From Hawksworthiomyces lignivorus (taxonomy: Eukaryota; Ascomycota; Sordariomycetes; Ophiostomatales; Ophiostomataceae), in NCBI GenBank assembly GCA_002917075.1, contig NTMA01000071.1, positions 62,001-126,000 on the forward strand: DNA of 64,000 nt, written 5' to 3'. Below, in pieces: positions 22,003 through 33,629 of this stretch (its first letter is position 1; the number at the start of each line of letters is the position of its first letter). Under the pieces are notes generated by a model. It searched no databases. It was not told the DNA's origin and saw only the letters and a list, made by a program, of their open reading frames with translations. The position numbers were made by a program, and so were the translations under genes.

Positions 22003-24335
22003 TTTGGTAGTGGAAAATCCAAAACAAGTGTTTGTCTAGGAAATGGAAGTCTGCTGTTGCCCAAGCACTGAGGATAATCCTGGTGGTAAAAGAAGATGAC
22101 GTGACATATATGAAAGAAGTAGGCTTCGAAGGTCAGTTCAAAATCACTAGAGGACCGAAGAAAGGAAAATATAACGTAGCGTATTCAAATTGTTTTCTTT
22201 TGTGCAGATTTATAAATAGCCTTCAGTTTATGAAGACTCACACTCCACACTCATGCTTCAAACAATATTGCATAAGAGGACTTGTTTTCTTGATTTCCGG
22301 GTTCATTGGACCCCGACATGCCCAAAATTCACCAAAATCTCACACAGTAAATTGGTTTCTCTCCCAAAAGATGGATACATTGGATAAGGGTTGCGGGGAA
22401 AGGCTCCATCATAACGATTTCTTGGTCTAGCCGGGCGCGACGATATTGTTCCACTATACAAAAAGGTTAAATTGAAGAAAATTTGAGGATGAAGTATATA
22501 TGAATAGATTGAGCCAGTCCAGATTAATATTTCCGGATAATCTGCGAAGAGTGCTTGACACGTGCTAGAGGCTTATTCAGAAGACAGGGTTCATGGTTCA
22601 ACCGACACAATTTATCACCATCTATTCATTGAGATATCAACTAAACTCAGGAATATTTTGCTTAATTCATATATCTTAAAAACATCAGTAAAACTGACTT
22701 GCTGTCTTATTTTATGCCATATCAAGACCCGCTGAGTCACTTAGCCGTTTCTCGCGTTAAATTTTTGTCATTATTCATAGACTAGAAACTGGCTAGGTGG
22801 ACGAAAAATACAAAATTGGGAGTGTAGTATGAAGAAAAGATAAGAACTATATACACGAAAATTTAATATCGGCATATATTCTTTCAGTCCAATACACAGT
22901 ACTGGCTGTAAAGTACTACAATACTATGTCACTTAGAGAAACTAGCGGTCTCTTGATAACAAAATATGCACCTCTATCATCTCTAACTAGCATTTATGCT
23001 GAAACGTTAAACAAGAATCTTTCTTGTCTACTAGGAACGACCTAACTTAATTAAATTATTGATTTAAAAGGCAAACCGCTGTATTTATATACCTCTGTAC
23101 GATAACGGGCACGACCACTAAGCGCAATTTGACTATTAAGACGCCCAGTTTTAGAATAGCGCCAGCGATGAAAATATTTACGTAAGTGCAGAAGTGCCAA
23201 TATCTGAACTCTAAAGACTTGATGTGGAAATGGTCTCTGGCTTGGCACACTACATACGAAGAATGTATGTGTAGGAAAATAGTAGTAACCCAGGAGAGCT
23301 AGGGCCTCATGTTGCGTTTTTCCAGCTGCAAGTCGCCAAGAAGTGGTGGGACGAACCAGGCGGATGTGAAGCCGTTGGACTTGGTGGTCCTGTTGTCGAA
23401 AGGGTGTGCGCTAAGTGGGGCCACGTACACAGTCCACAAAAGATTATCTTATCAGATGAAAGCGCGAACTCCCTGGTCCCATTGCACAAATGTCATATGA
23501 AAACTCCCTGTCTCGTATCATTTCCTGGACGCGTATGCCCGCCGAAAACCGGCGCCTCTTTGGGACAAGTAGAAGAGAGAGGTCATACTCTTTTCCGAGG
23601 ACGAGTTACCCCATTCGGCGAAATATTGAATGATGAGACGGAATTCACTCAGTGCCCCAGCAAAAGACGCAACGGAAGAGGAAAAATGACCTTTTTTTTT
23701 CTGCAGCTGAGGTCTCATACCTCTATCTATAGTATGGGTTACTGTAACTCCTGTAAATAATTTATAGATTTGTTGTATTTCGCCCATTTGCGTATCATCA
23801 TGGTAAGAAATGTCTCTACAAGACAACCACAATGCATACCATGTGCATAGAGAAATAGATACAGCCTCAAAATAAACGATAGGAGAAAGAGGCTGGAAGA
23901 AATCAGAATCTCCTACTGAATAATAGTGCGACAGGAAGTAATATCTCTGGCCACAAAAGTCTCACATGCACTTGGACAATGAGGCTAGACTAGCTACTCG
24001 CCTTGCATGCTTATCCATGAGCGAGACTCTGGTGCTTTTACTTGGTTCTATTTGCCTTGATTCTTGTGCAAACTCCGGTAAGCTAGCTTGGCAAAGGAGC
24101 TGTTGTACGTCCGCGGGCCTTGATCCACTCCTCCCTCTTATTTTTGCGCGTATAAAGTCTACCAAGCTCCTCAAGATGTGAACGATAAACCAGCGAGGGA
24201 AGAGATCTATAACCTCTCTCTCCTATCACACATGCCCGTCAAGTTTGATGATTTTATACAGTTTTATATTCCGCTTTATGTGACATCACTCGGCTTCTCA
24301 TCTGTCTTTTACACGTGAACAGTTAGCGATCAGTC
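22003..24335. other. Intergenic region, 2.3 kb
   Basis: AT-rich divergent spacer between two surface-protein genes. No supported gene. Confidence 0.45.
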
Positions 24336-25286
24336 ATGACTTTCATGCCCGTTTTTGCCTTTCTGCTGGTGGCTCTCGCCACTCACGCCATAGCCGAGGA
24401 TATTGATTCCGATATGGGTCCTGCTGCCTTTCTATTTCCACCGGACCGTGCATACTCAGCATCTCTTGACAACACGGCCCCGTGTGGTTCGGTTGCTCAG
24501 GTGGGAAACCGGACAGACTTTCCCCTGAGTAAGTAATAGAAGAGCGAGTCTTTTCATCCTAAGCGTCCTGCTAACTTATTTGATAGCTGGAGGTTTTGTT
24601 GGTCTGGTTGACCAAGAAGAAGCTTATAACGTTCAAATAGCCATTTCCTATAGTGAGAGTAAGTATCAACTTTTTGTTCCTCGGCCTCTCTTCTTTCCTA
24701 ACGCATAGCGACCCAAGACCCCACTTCTCTCAGCAACTTTGAGGTTCTTATTTCCTCTCAGCGGATCAAGGATCTCTATGAAGGACACACCTGCGTGCCA
24801 CTTCCAAATGCGCCTAGCAACATAAGTGTCGGTGACAACGCAACGCTGCAGGTGACATACCAGTCTGTGTGGGATGGCAGCAATGCCAACCAAACCTTCT
24901 ATGCCTGCGCCGACATCACTTACATACTCGACGCCGACTTTACCCAGAACGATTACTGCTTCAATGCAACAATAGGCGGGCCCAGCACCTCCACCACCAC
25001 GACAGCCGCGTCTGGCGCAACATCCACAGGTGGCGATAGTAGCAGCAGTGACGGAAGTAGCAATACTGGAAGTAGCACCTCACACAGTAGCATTTCAAAG
25101 GGTACAATTGCTGGAGCTGTAGTCGGTTCGGTATTGGGTGCAGTGGTGTTGGTGGCCGCTGGCTGGTTTCTGTACCGGCTTGGAGCGAAAAATCAACGGA
25201 TGAGTATGATGCGAGCTCATATGAACACCATGGCGCTAGACAATCTAAGCAAGCCAGCGGATGGTTTGCACACCGGTAGCCACTAG
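24336..25286 (+). CDS. BIM1/X325-like surface protein
   Basis: Three exons, 24336-24528, 24587-24658 and 24709-25286, encode 280 residues. A signal peptide (to about AIAE, residue 21) is followed by a domain with MGPAAFLFPPDRAYSA, DNTAPCGS, NRTDFPLT, EGHTCVPLP and FYACADITYI. This pattern matches the group related to the copper-acquisition BIM1-like (X325) domain. A Ser/Thr/Gly linker leads to one membrane helix (GTIAGAVVGSVLGAVVLVAAG) and a short basic tail, so it is membrane-anchored. Copper-binding X325 proteins begin the mature chain with His; no His follows the predicted cleavage site, so copper binding cannot be assumed. Both introns are phase 1 and their joins restore FPLT and SYSETTQDPTS. 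Confidence 0.8.
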
Positions 25287-26347
25287 AATATGGAAAATTA
25301 CAATGATCGTTTATCTGATAATCGAATGCCAAAGGCTTGTACACTGTTTTCCTGCAATCGATGATATAACTTATATTGCTATAGACGGACTATTAACATA
25401 GTGACTTCGTTATTACAAACAAATTCGCCACAGGAGGTAGTGTATTAGTCTACGTTATTGATCTTAACAATTCTAGATATGCTGGAAATCTCGGCTTACC
25501 AGATATCATGGCCACTGATCTGGACAGCTACTGTCTCGCTAGACACGAAGGACATGTTATCGTGATCTTCCGTAGGCATCTACAAAAATACGTTGGACTA
25601 TTCAACGATATTTGCGTTTGTTTCGAATGTGGATGTAGAGTCTATATTCTCCTATATTAGTATCTATCTGCAATGCTGGCATATTAAACGCTAGATCTCC
25701 TTTAATGGTGTTTAAGCAGGCATAGAAATACATTGTCCCTGGGGGTTTCATGCTTGGTATGGAATGGCGAGATATCCAGTGAGTCTAACAAATTAGGTGG
25801 CGAGTTTGGAGATATCAATTATGAGTTTTTTTTTTTTTTTTTTTTTTTTTGAAGAGAGGGTTCTGATACGGCGTACCTCAAGATTGAGATATAAATACTG
25901 TAGTGAAGCTCATCAAATACGATAATGGTGTCATCCAAAAATGCTTTATTCTGATCACTACCCATAACCTAAATCTACTGCTATGTGTATAAATTTTTGC
26001 TTCAGTACAAAACCATGTTTTAGAGCAGATTGCTACCCTACCAGATTGCAAAGAGAAGTAAGTATATGCTTATAGTTAGCGCTGACGCTGTAGATGTGCA
26101 AAGGTTGCTAATGGTGATTTAAAAATTTTGACGCTCAGTGCTTCAAGTGATTCGTTCTTCTGTAAATCAACAGTGAAACCCTCAAATAGCCAACAATAAT
26201 AGCGAAATCATTGAAAATTCTTCGTGGCAGAGCCGATCTCTACGTTGAAGATTCTCCATGTGAATAAACATTTATTGTTACTAATCTTCCCAATTTTAAA
26301 CTATTAACCGTAATCGTATTTTACTTCCAAATTTCGGCGCATGTGTC
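25287..26347. other. Convergent intergenic region with poly-T tract
   Basis: AT-rich, with an uninterrupted T run of about 24 near 25827-25850. No coding signal. Confidence 0.5.
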
Positions 26348-28100
26348 TTATTTACATGACCAACAGCTGAGTGCTGATGTTGCCGCACTTACGCATGTGT
26401 GCTGGAGAACAGCACGGAGGGGATACGGACAAATCACCGCCTGTTGAGTTGAATTATCCGGCAGGTTGATCTGAACCGGGCTGGCGACTGGTGCTGTGCC
26501 ATTCTCAACCCATAACCGCAATTGGTCGAATAGTGCCGTAGGTTGGCCACCCCAGCAATGGCCCAAACCAGGGACACGATAGTACCGGTAGAAGTCGGTG
26601 ACATTTCCGACAGTCGCTTGAACTTCTTCATAATAACGTAGCGTACTACGTGGGGGAATTCTAGGATCCGCCTTAAGAATATTAGCATATTGAGTTAGAA
26701 CCATAAAACTAAGACCCAGAATACACATAGTCGACTTACGAGGCCATGATATGTAATCATTTTCCCGCCAGCATTTGCAAATTCAAAAATATCTGGCTCT
26801 GCGGCCTCCAGAGACGAGGAGAACACTTTCTTCAAACGACGGAATAAATTATCGTACTGGTTATAGGTGAGGGTAGTAATGTTCGAAGCTAGATTCCTCA
26901 ACACGTAGTATGCGTACCAGAAGGCTAGCATTGACCGACCGGCCGGAATACAAGAGCCGTTTCGAGAACATGTTGTTCCGGCGGCAGTAGACAAATCAGA
27001 TCCTATATCATAACCATACCACATGAAATCACCATTGGAGAAGCGAGGCCCTTCCCATGTGGCTTTAGCGACAGCCACGGCAGCCGAGCTGACTGTCATA
27101 TTCATGCCTGTGTCATTGCATAGAAAAGTGGTTCCAACATAAGCAGCCGGATCAAAAAGACGAAGACAAGCCTCGGGTTCTTCGATTATCCCGTCCGCTA
27201 TTCCGTCCGCAGCATCGCATGCTGCGATAGCTTCCGTGGTGAGATAATTCAACTCACAGCCGCGGGGGTATTGTTTAATCAAATCCATGAAGAATGATGG
27301 CTAGCTGGAAGTGATTGCAAGTTCAGCAAAATAAAGAGCTGGTGCGGCGGCAATGATTCCATCATAAGCGGTGGGAAACTGTTGAGCGATTGTGGCAGCC
27401 TGGCGACCACCCTGAGAGCAAGCATTCCAATAGGAATAAGAAGGACCCTGACCATAGTAAAGAGCTATGGCTTGTTTGGAAACAATGGCCTAGCGACGTA
27501 CGTTATATTGGGAAAATGGAAGAAACAGAGCAGCTACACGTACGAGGTCTTCCAGTGATCTTTGACCGAAATGTCTAAGTCAACAAGGTTTAAATTACCA
27601 GGGCTTACTAGTCCCCAGGTCGCCGGGGACGACGCAACTCCGATGCCACCATCTGTCGTTGCGGAAGTAAATCCGTCGTGAACTGCACCTGCCATGCCGG
27701 CATACGTGAGGAAGAACCGTCCGGCTGTCCAGCCACTGCCGCCAATCGACTGCAGCCTGCCGTTCCAATTATTCACTGGCAGCCAAGTCTCCGCTACAAC
27801 AGAATCATTCTGATTCGGGTGAGTGTAGGTGACTGTGACATTACAGAAAGTTGCATTTTGAACATCAACTGACGGCTGCGAAAACCGCCAACCGGCTGGG
27901 ATATCGAAGCTGTAATCAGTGACTGTTGAAGCTTCCACCACAAGAATGTTGCTCCGAAGACAGAAAGTGAAGAGAATGTTGCTGGCGCACACTCTTGGAT
28001 TGGAAAGAGTGACACCATTTTCAGTAATCCGTGATGGAAAATGCAGACTCAGAGATAGAAGAAGGGAGTCCAAGTAAACTGTGCGTGCAGGCACATGCAT
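26348..28100 (-). pseudogene. Tannase/feruloyl esterase family gene with in-frame stop
   Basis: The family hydrolyses esters of aromatic acids and is secreted. Exons 28100-27540, 27489-26740 and 26671-26348 would give ~543 residues. The nucleophile motif is intact (NACSQGGRQAA, Ser in CSxGG), the acid is in YHGLADPRIPP and the His in VPGLGHCWGG. A TAG at 27301-27303 interrupts exon 2 where the family has Trp-Pro (here ...AITSS, stop, PSFFMDLIK); the frame is continuous on both sides, so the change is TGG to TAG. The N-terminus lacks a strong signal peptide and may also have eroded. Everything after the stop still reads as good family sequence, so the mutation is recent, the stop is read through, or it is a sequencing error. 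Confidence 0.82.
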
Positions 28101-28789
28101 TTATGTACCCGCGAAATTTGTGCTTTATGTCCTGAGCCAACAGGGGGCATTAGAGGATATATTGCTGCCATTAGCAGGCGGGTACGAATGAGAATACGCC
28201 TTTTTGTGATTGGTAGCGTGGTTATTGGGCGTCCCTAATCGAAGACGTGTTGAGCCTGCTTATATAATATCTAAATGACTTAACATACATTCTCATATGT
28301 TGGGGTCTTTACCGTATACATAGCACCCCTTACAGGGTACTAAGAAGCTTTATTAGCCCTCGCACTATCGTAGACTACCTGTTTTCTCTGCTTTTGCAAT
28401 TAACAATCTGCGCCGCCTGAACTCAACGTATGTAGTGTATGCTGATACTCTACACATGCCATTCAATCACCGTGGTTACTACATTGTACATAGCACTATG
28501 AGGACTCTCCTAGGATTGCTTTTGGGCCCGTTCTAATTAATCTCTGAGCGACCTAACTTGGACAAGGCGAAAACAACAGAAAACGCAAAATAGAGAGTAT
28601 GTTCTAAATTTCTAAAACTATTTCAATAAACTCAATAATAGTTTCATTTAAAACTGCATATTCAATCTAGGGATCTCGCCTATTCTCAGTCCACCCATGT
28701 CGGCGGTGCTTTGTTTTCTTACGAGTAAATGTCTATTACTTCTTCGTACTTCAAAGTCGAATCTCTGAAATTTGAATCAAGTTTGAGGG
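28101..28789. other. Intergenic region
   Basis: Spacer between two minus-strand genes. No coding signal seen. Confidence 0.5.
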
Positions 28790-30761
28790 CTACGATTCAT
28801 AATATGTTTGGTTGAAGCCTTTCTCGATAGCAGCAATCTGTAAGGCCAGGCTGTTTGTGAGTGGACGAACCATCACAAAGCCTCCGGTCACAAACCAAAA
28901 TCCAGGTAGCCCCGTTGGCCGAGCAAACTGCATAACGCGCAAATCAGTAAATACTTCTCCACGAATGTTGTGTGAGGAACCAACTCACTCCTTTTCTCTC
29001 TTGTCCATTTTCATTGTCAAAAGAAAAAATGTCTCCAACTCTCTTCAGACCGTCAGGGCCTAAAACCATCTCGATATTGTGGTAATTGAAATCGAAGCCA
29101 GTGGCAAATACGATTATATCTGCGTCAATTGTTGTGTTATCGGCCAGTGTGAGACCATTTGCCCCGATGCTCTTCACTCCTCCCTCAGTTTGGGCAATCT
29201 TAATCCGGCCGTCAATAATCATTTGATTCGCGCCTTGATCAATGTAGAATGACCCAGTTTTGACAAGTTGGAATTCGGCAAGCCCAACCCCGTCTTCGCC
29301 TGTCCTCACCGCTAATCCAGCACTTCTAAGACCATCGATCATGGCCTTATCTTGAGCACACATCATCTGCGAGAGGCCAATGCTCATAGTCCTGACGATA
29401 GGCAGCGGGATCGAGTTGCCTATCACATCAGCGTCTTCTTCGCTGACTCCTTCCGTATTCCAGATATTCAGCGCATAAGTTTCTAGGCTTTCAGTAGAGA
29501 CTGAAAATATTGGTGATCTCTGAATCATCGTCACCTGCTTCGCTCCGCTGGACACAAAATCAAAAGCAAGATCATGCGCAGTGGTCCCTGTGCCGACAAT
29601 GACCACTCTTTTCTCCTTGAGATCCGGGATTTGACTTGCAGAGCTATGCTTGGCCGAGTGGTAGAATTGGCCCTGAAACAAGTCCAGCCCAGGAATCTGT
29701 GGGATCTTTGGTACTTCTCTAAATGGCCCTGTTGCAAACACGAGATGTCTAGGGTTGAAAACTTTAGTGCCCGTTGGTCCTTGCACCTCAACGCGGTATT
29801 TCTTCGCCTCGTCATCATAGCTAGCTTGAGTTACAGTCGTTTCGAGCAGAATATCAAGCTCCATGAGTTGACTGTAACATTCGATAAAGTTGGCTACCTT
29901 GTCTCTAGGGAGCCACAGGGGCCAGTTGTCTGGCGTTTTTAGAAAGGGAAAAGCATCGGTATACCTCGGCGTATGGAGCGTGACGTTGCTGTATCTAGCC
30001 CTCCATGAATCTCCCACTCTCTTTGCTGTGTCCACAAGGATGGTGCTGATGCCCATGTTTTTAAGGCGCGAACCCAGCGCACATCCAGATTGTCCTGCCG
30101 CCGAAGTTAGCTTCGTGATACTATGTCTGTGAAATAACAGTGTTTCCTTACCTGCACCAATGATAAGGACTTGCAGTTCGTCATTTGAACCTGCATCCTG
30201 GAAGGCAGCCGAAGATTGGCGTGTGGACGCAGTGCTTTTTAGTTTTTCGGCCTCCAGCGCCTCCTGGAAGTCCAGTTTTAACAAACAGGTGGAGACAATC
30301 CATGCCTTCCACTCGGACTTCCCGACATTCGCAAGCCGAACGAAGCCTTTGCCATGTCCATGGGGATGCCGGAAAGTGAAGCCAGATTGAACCCAGAATA
30401 TCCCGCCCGCATCCATTAGCATGGGCTGCAGCCCAGGCGACGTCGCAGTTTGAATGTTCGAAGGGTGATTAGGCGCGCCGGAGAGGTAGCTGCGAACGGG
30501 CTCTAGGCCATGTCTTGTTGCGATGTCCCATGACAAGCCCACTTGGTCTTTCCACCAGCAGTCTTGGATGAATAATTCCGACAGGTCATCGAAGGATTTT
30601 GTTTGAAAGAGATTCTCTAATTTCAAGAACCAATCTTTGACTATCTGGCTTGCGCCAACCTCGGCTTGCTTCAATTCTGGATGCAGCAGCAAGTTTGGTA
30701 GAGGAGCAGGAGAAAAGGTTTCCATATTGATGTTTTCAGTGATCGTGAGCGATGCGGGCAA
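28790..30761 (-). CDS. Flavin-containing monooxygenase with N-terminal NTF2-like region
   Basis: Three exons, 30761-30152, 30094-28989 and 28927-28790, give 617 residues. Residues ~35-170 form a SnoaL/NTF2-like module (VKDWFLKLENLFQTKSFDDL, DCWWKDQVGLSWDIATRHG), common in fungal YUCCA-like monooxygenases. The FAD site is LIIGAGQSGCALGSRLKNMG, created only by splicing intron 1. The NADPH site is VVIVGTGTTAHDLAFD, and the FATG motif occurs as IIVFATGFDFNYHNIE. The last exon contributes ARPTGLPGFWFVTGGF, which completes the family C-terminus. It should oxygenate a small nucleophilic or carbonyl substrate using NADPH and O2; the substrate is unknown. A second Met 12 residues downstream is an alternative start. 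Confidence 0.92.
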
Positions 30762-30911
30762 GTATGAATTGAATGTTTTCTATCCCCAAGGACTCTGGGA
30801 CTGGTGTCTCCTTTTATATCTGCAAAGCTTTGCTTCAAATACTGACCAGGAAAACCCACGTAGCATTTCGAATGACGGGTTCCTTTACAGCCAACGAGAA
30901 TGCTGATACAT

Positions 30912-31178
30912 CTAAGACCAAATCACATTGCTGACATTCTTAGCCAGAATATCAACCTCACCCTCGGTGCTTTTATGGATCGGAATGGCAGACTCATCCT
31001 TCTCGGCGCATAACCCAGGTGGGACAAGGCCCTCGTATTTTGTTCGAATGGGGATAAGAGTCCTATCGTGTTTGGGCCACTCGACTTGGTAGGTCTGAAT
31101 GCTGACATTGGACCAATGCTGACATTGTAACGGTGCTGGCACAGTCTCTGTGGAGTATGGCTGTGCATTTTCCCACAT
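30912..31178 (-). other. Possible coding fragment upstream of the monooxygenase
   Basis: An 88-residue frame reads like coding sequence in its second half (WPKHDRTLIPIRTKYEGLVP, then CAEKDESAIPIHKSTEGEVD) and ends in VIWS. It has no recognisable start region, and a direct repeat (GTCAGCATT twice) lies near its 5' side. I do not recognise the family. It may be the remnant of a gene or a last exon, or chance. Confidence 0.25.
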
Positions 31179-32893
31179 CGTACAAATAAAGGATTAAATC
31201 CTGATCCCATTATTATAGTACAATTCCATTAATACAATACAACTCTGACTTGCCGTGTGAATTTTCTGGGGTGATAGGATGTGGCATTCGCATCGGAGAG
31301 ATGATGGCTGCCGATGGCCGAGGACGTGGCAAAGGAACCTTGTAGTTATACGCGGGAGCCAATAAGATTTCAATACGAGACGCAAATACTTGCCTTGTTT
31401 TATATCAACTGTCATCCGTCCGAATGCACATTGAGTTCAAGGCAATACACCTACTTCTGGCCCACCTCTTATTGGATCAGTCAAAATAGGGCTTTTACAC
31501 CCTTTAATAAACTAATAGAAATAAGTAAAAAAAAAAAAAAGATAAATATATTTAAATTATCTACTATATATTTACACAAGGGATCTACATTGATTTTTAT
31601 TTAGCTAGAAGTAAGATGTTCATATTTAAGATCTACGAATTTGTTAAGATTTATTAGTATTTTTCTTATTGTTTTGCAACATTTTTTAAAAAAAAATTCC
31701 TGTAACTAATTCAGCAATGGAAATTTTTTTTAAAAAAAAAATTCTACAGAAATAAGAACAAAATCAGAAGAAAAATAATTCTTGGTTTATATTAAATAAA
31801 AAAAAAAATATGATGAGATTTTCTTCTTTTTTTCCGTATCAAAAATACGACACAAATTGATCCAAAACCCTCCGTAAACCAAAAACCCCCCTATAAACGA
31901 GAACCCTCCGAACTGCCTAATAGAGTCGATAGGTCCTCGGCTATTGTGTTTGAAGTGGAACATAATGCCATCTCGTGTAATGAAGTACTGTCAGCTGAGC
32001 GTAGAAGCGCTAATCGTGACGTTGGTAAGTCTTACAGCTGCTGTAGCACTAGTTCGAATATGGTGAGAGGTGGGGTGTAAAATTTGGTCTGGCCGGTTTT
32101 CGATGGAGAAAATGGAGGGAATTGGCCATATCCTTTTTAGAAGATATGGAGACAGGGTTTCTAATGTGGAGTAAGAGCTGGTCCGAAGCTAGGCCTTCTC
32201 TCTGAAGAATTACTTGGCGTGCTGTACCCTCAATAATGAAGACAGTTATGGTCAATTCATAGAAGAAAAGCTTCTCAGTTCTAGGTGTTCTACGTGGCAC
32301 ATAGTGTTATTAAGAATTGCGTACTTAGACAGACTGTGCTTCGATTAAGAGGTAGGAAGTAGTTTGTGCGCCGGCCAACAGACGCTCCTGTACTGGGATC
32401 GATATCTTCATTTTCTTCTTGAAATATATTATCTTGCAATTAATTGAGCCTAGCCACACAGCTCAACTAGATATGCCTTAGAAGCTTACTCATATTATCT
32501 CACGATACTAAATGTTCTGACTGATACGCCACAAATGCTTCGTCACGTTCCCCGCTGTTCCACCACATTTCTTGGCGTCTGTCTTTTTCAGACCTTATCC
32601 TTTTTGACGGCATTTTGCCGTCTAACACAACTAGGCTTGCTCTGCCCCTCTTCTTTCTCGCAGATGACATGTGAAACTATTCTCTCGCCATCTATTTTTG
32701 GGGTGGAGGGATTCTATTCCTCACTCACCGCGATTTCTTGGCCAGTACGCTCACTTTCGCGCCACCCAATTCTTGGCCGATTAGTTTGTGTGGATGCCCA
32801 CTGCGCTGTCTATCACTCGCGGCCACACGGGTTCACCGCAAGCACCTGCTTTCTGTTCTTTTTTTTTTCTGTATCTGAATTGATCTCTCAAAA
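31179..32893. other. Intergenic region with extreme AT block
   Basis: 31500-31830 is very AT-rich and holds two copies of a T-run/A-run/TTC motif (31681-31699 and 31723-31744). From ~32820 the sequence is pyrimidine-rich and leads into the ATG at 32894. No recognisable element proteins. Confidence 0.45.
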
Positions 32894-33298
32894 ATGCACC
32901 CCCCGCTTCTCATCCGCATAGTGATTGCAGCTGCCGTCCTCTTGGTTGCTCTGCGCGATCCCTGCGACCCTTCCTTGCGCCTGACGAAGAACCGCGCCAC
33001 GCACGCCGCTCTCGCCGCTGTGATTGTCTACGAGACTTGCTATATTGTCGTGCTCAACCTTGGTGATGCAGCCGATGTTACCAATGCCGTCAACGCTCGC
33101 GACGCCGGTATCTGCCAGCCATTGAGCGTAATAGCAGGCGCAGTAGCAGGGGCGGCCACGCGCGTGTTTTTGGGGCAAGCTATTCAGCGGCAAGTGCCCA
33201 GGGGCTGTATCTGCGACGAGGACGGCGATGTCGAGGCATACGTCGCGGGAGACGTGAAGGAGCCGCTACGGTTCGGCAAAGTGCCCTTAGTCCGATGA
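32894..33298 (+). CDS. Small hypothetical membrane-associated protein
   Basis: A single frame of 134 residues starts in a good context (CAAAAATGC) after a pyrimidine-rich leader and is GC-rich compared with its flanks. The N-terminus has a hydrophobic stretch (LLIRIVIAAAVLLVAL), and two more hydrophobic segments follow (AALAAVIVYETCYIVVLNL; PLSVIAGAVAGAATRVFL). The tail is acidic (CICDEDGDVEAYVAGDVKEP). No known domain is recognised. A shorter frame exists on the opposite strand, but it lacks comparable composition. Confidence 0.45.
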   Translation: MHPPLLIRIVIAAAVLLVALRDPCDPSLRLTKNRATHAALAAVIVYETCYIVVLNLGDAADVTNAVNARDAGICQPLSVIAGAVAGAATRVFLGQAIQRQVPRGCICDEDGDVEAYVAGDVKEPLRFGKVPLVR

Positions 33299-33629
33299 GA
33301 AAGGAGTCAGTGCAGCTAAGAAGCTTAAGCGCATAGGATATCAGATATTTCCGATATCTACGTGTTCTACGCGGGCTTGAGCAAATACATCAAACACGGC
33401 TGAGGCAAAAGCGCCAAGAAATACGGAATGCGAATGAATTTGTCTCTGGTTGATAAAACACAATATTTGTTGCCAAACAATATGCTATGCGCAAGTTTTT
33501 GACCCTTGGAGCAAGGAATAGCCAAAACCTCGCAGTTGTTTAGGAATAGACCAACGGCCAGAATGCTATTACTAGATGCCGATTCTATTGGGAATCTGAA
33601 GCTCACCTTGTCTCGTCGGCTCAGATGCC
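33299..33629. other. Convergent intergenic region
   Basis: Short spacer between convergent genes. Nothing seen. Confidence 0.45.
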
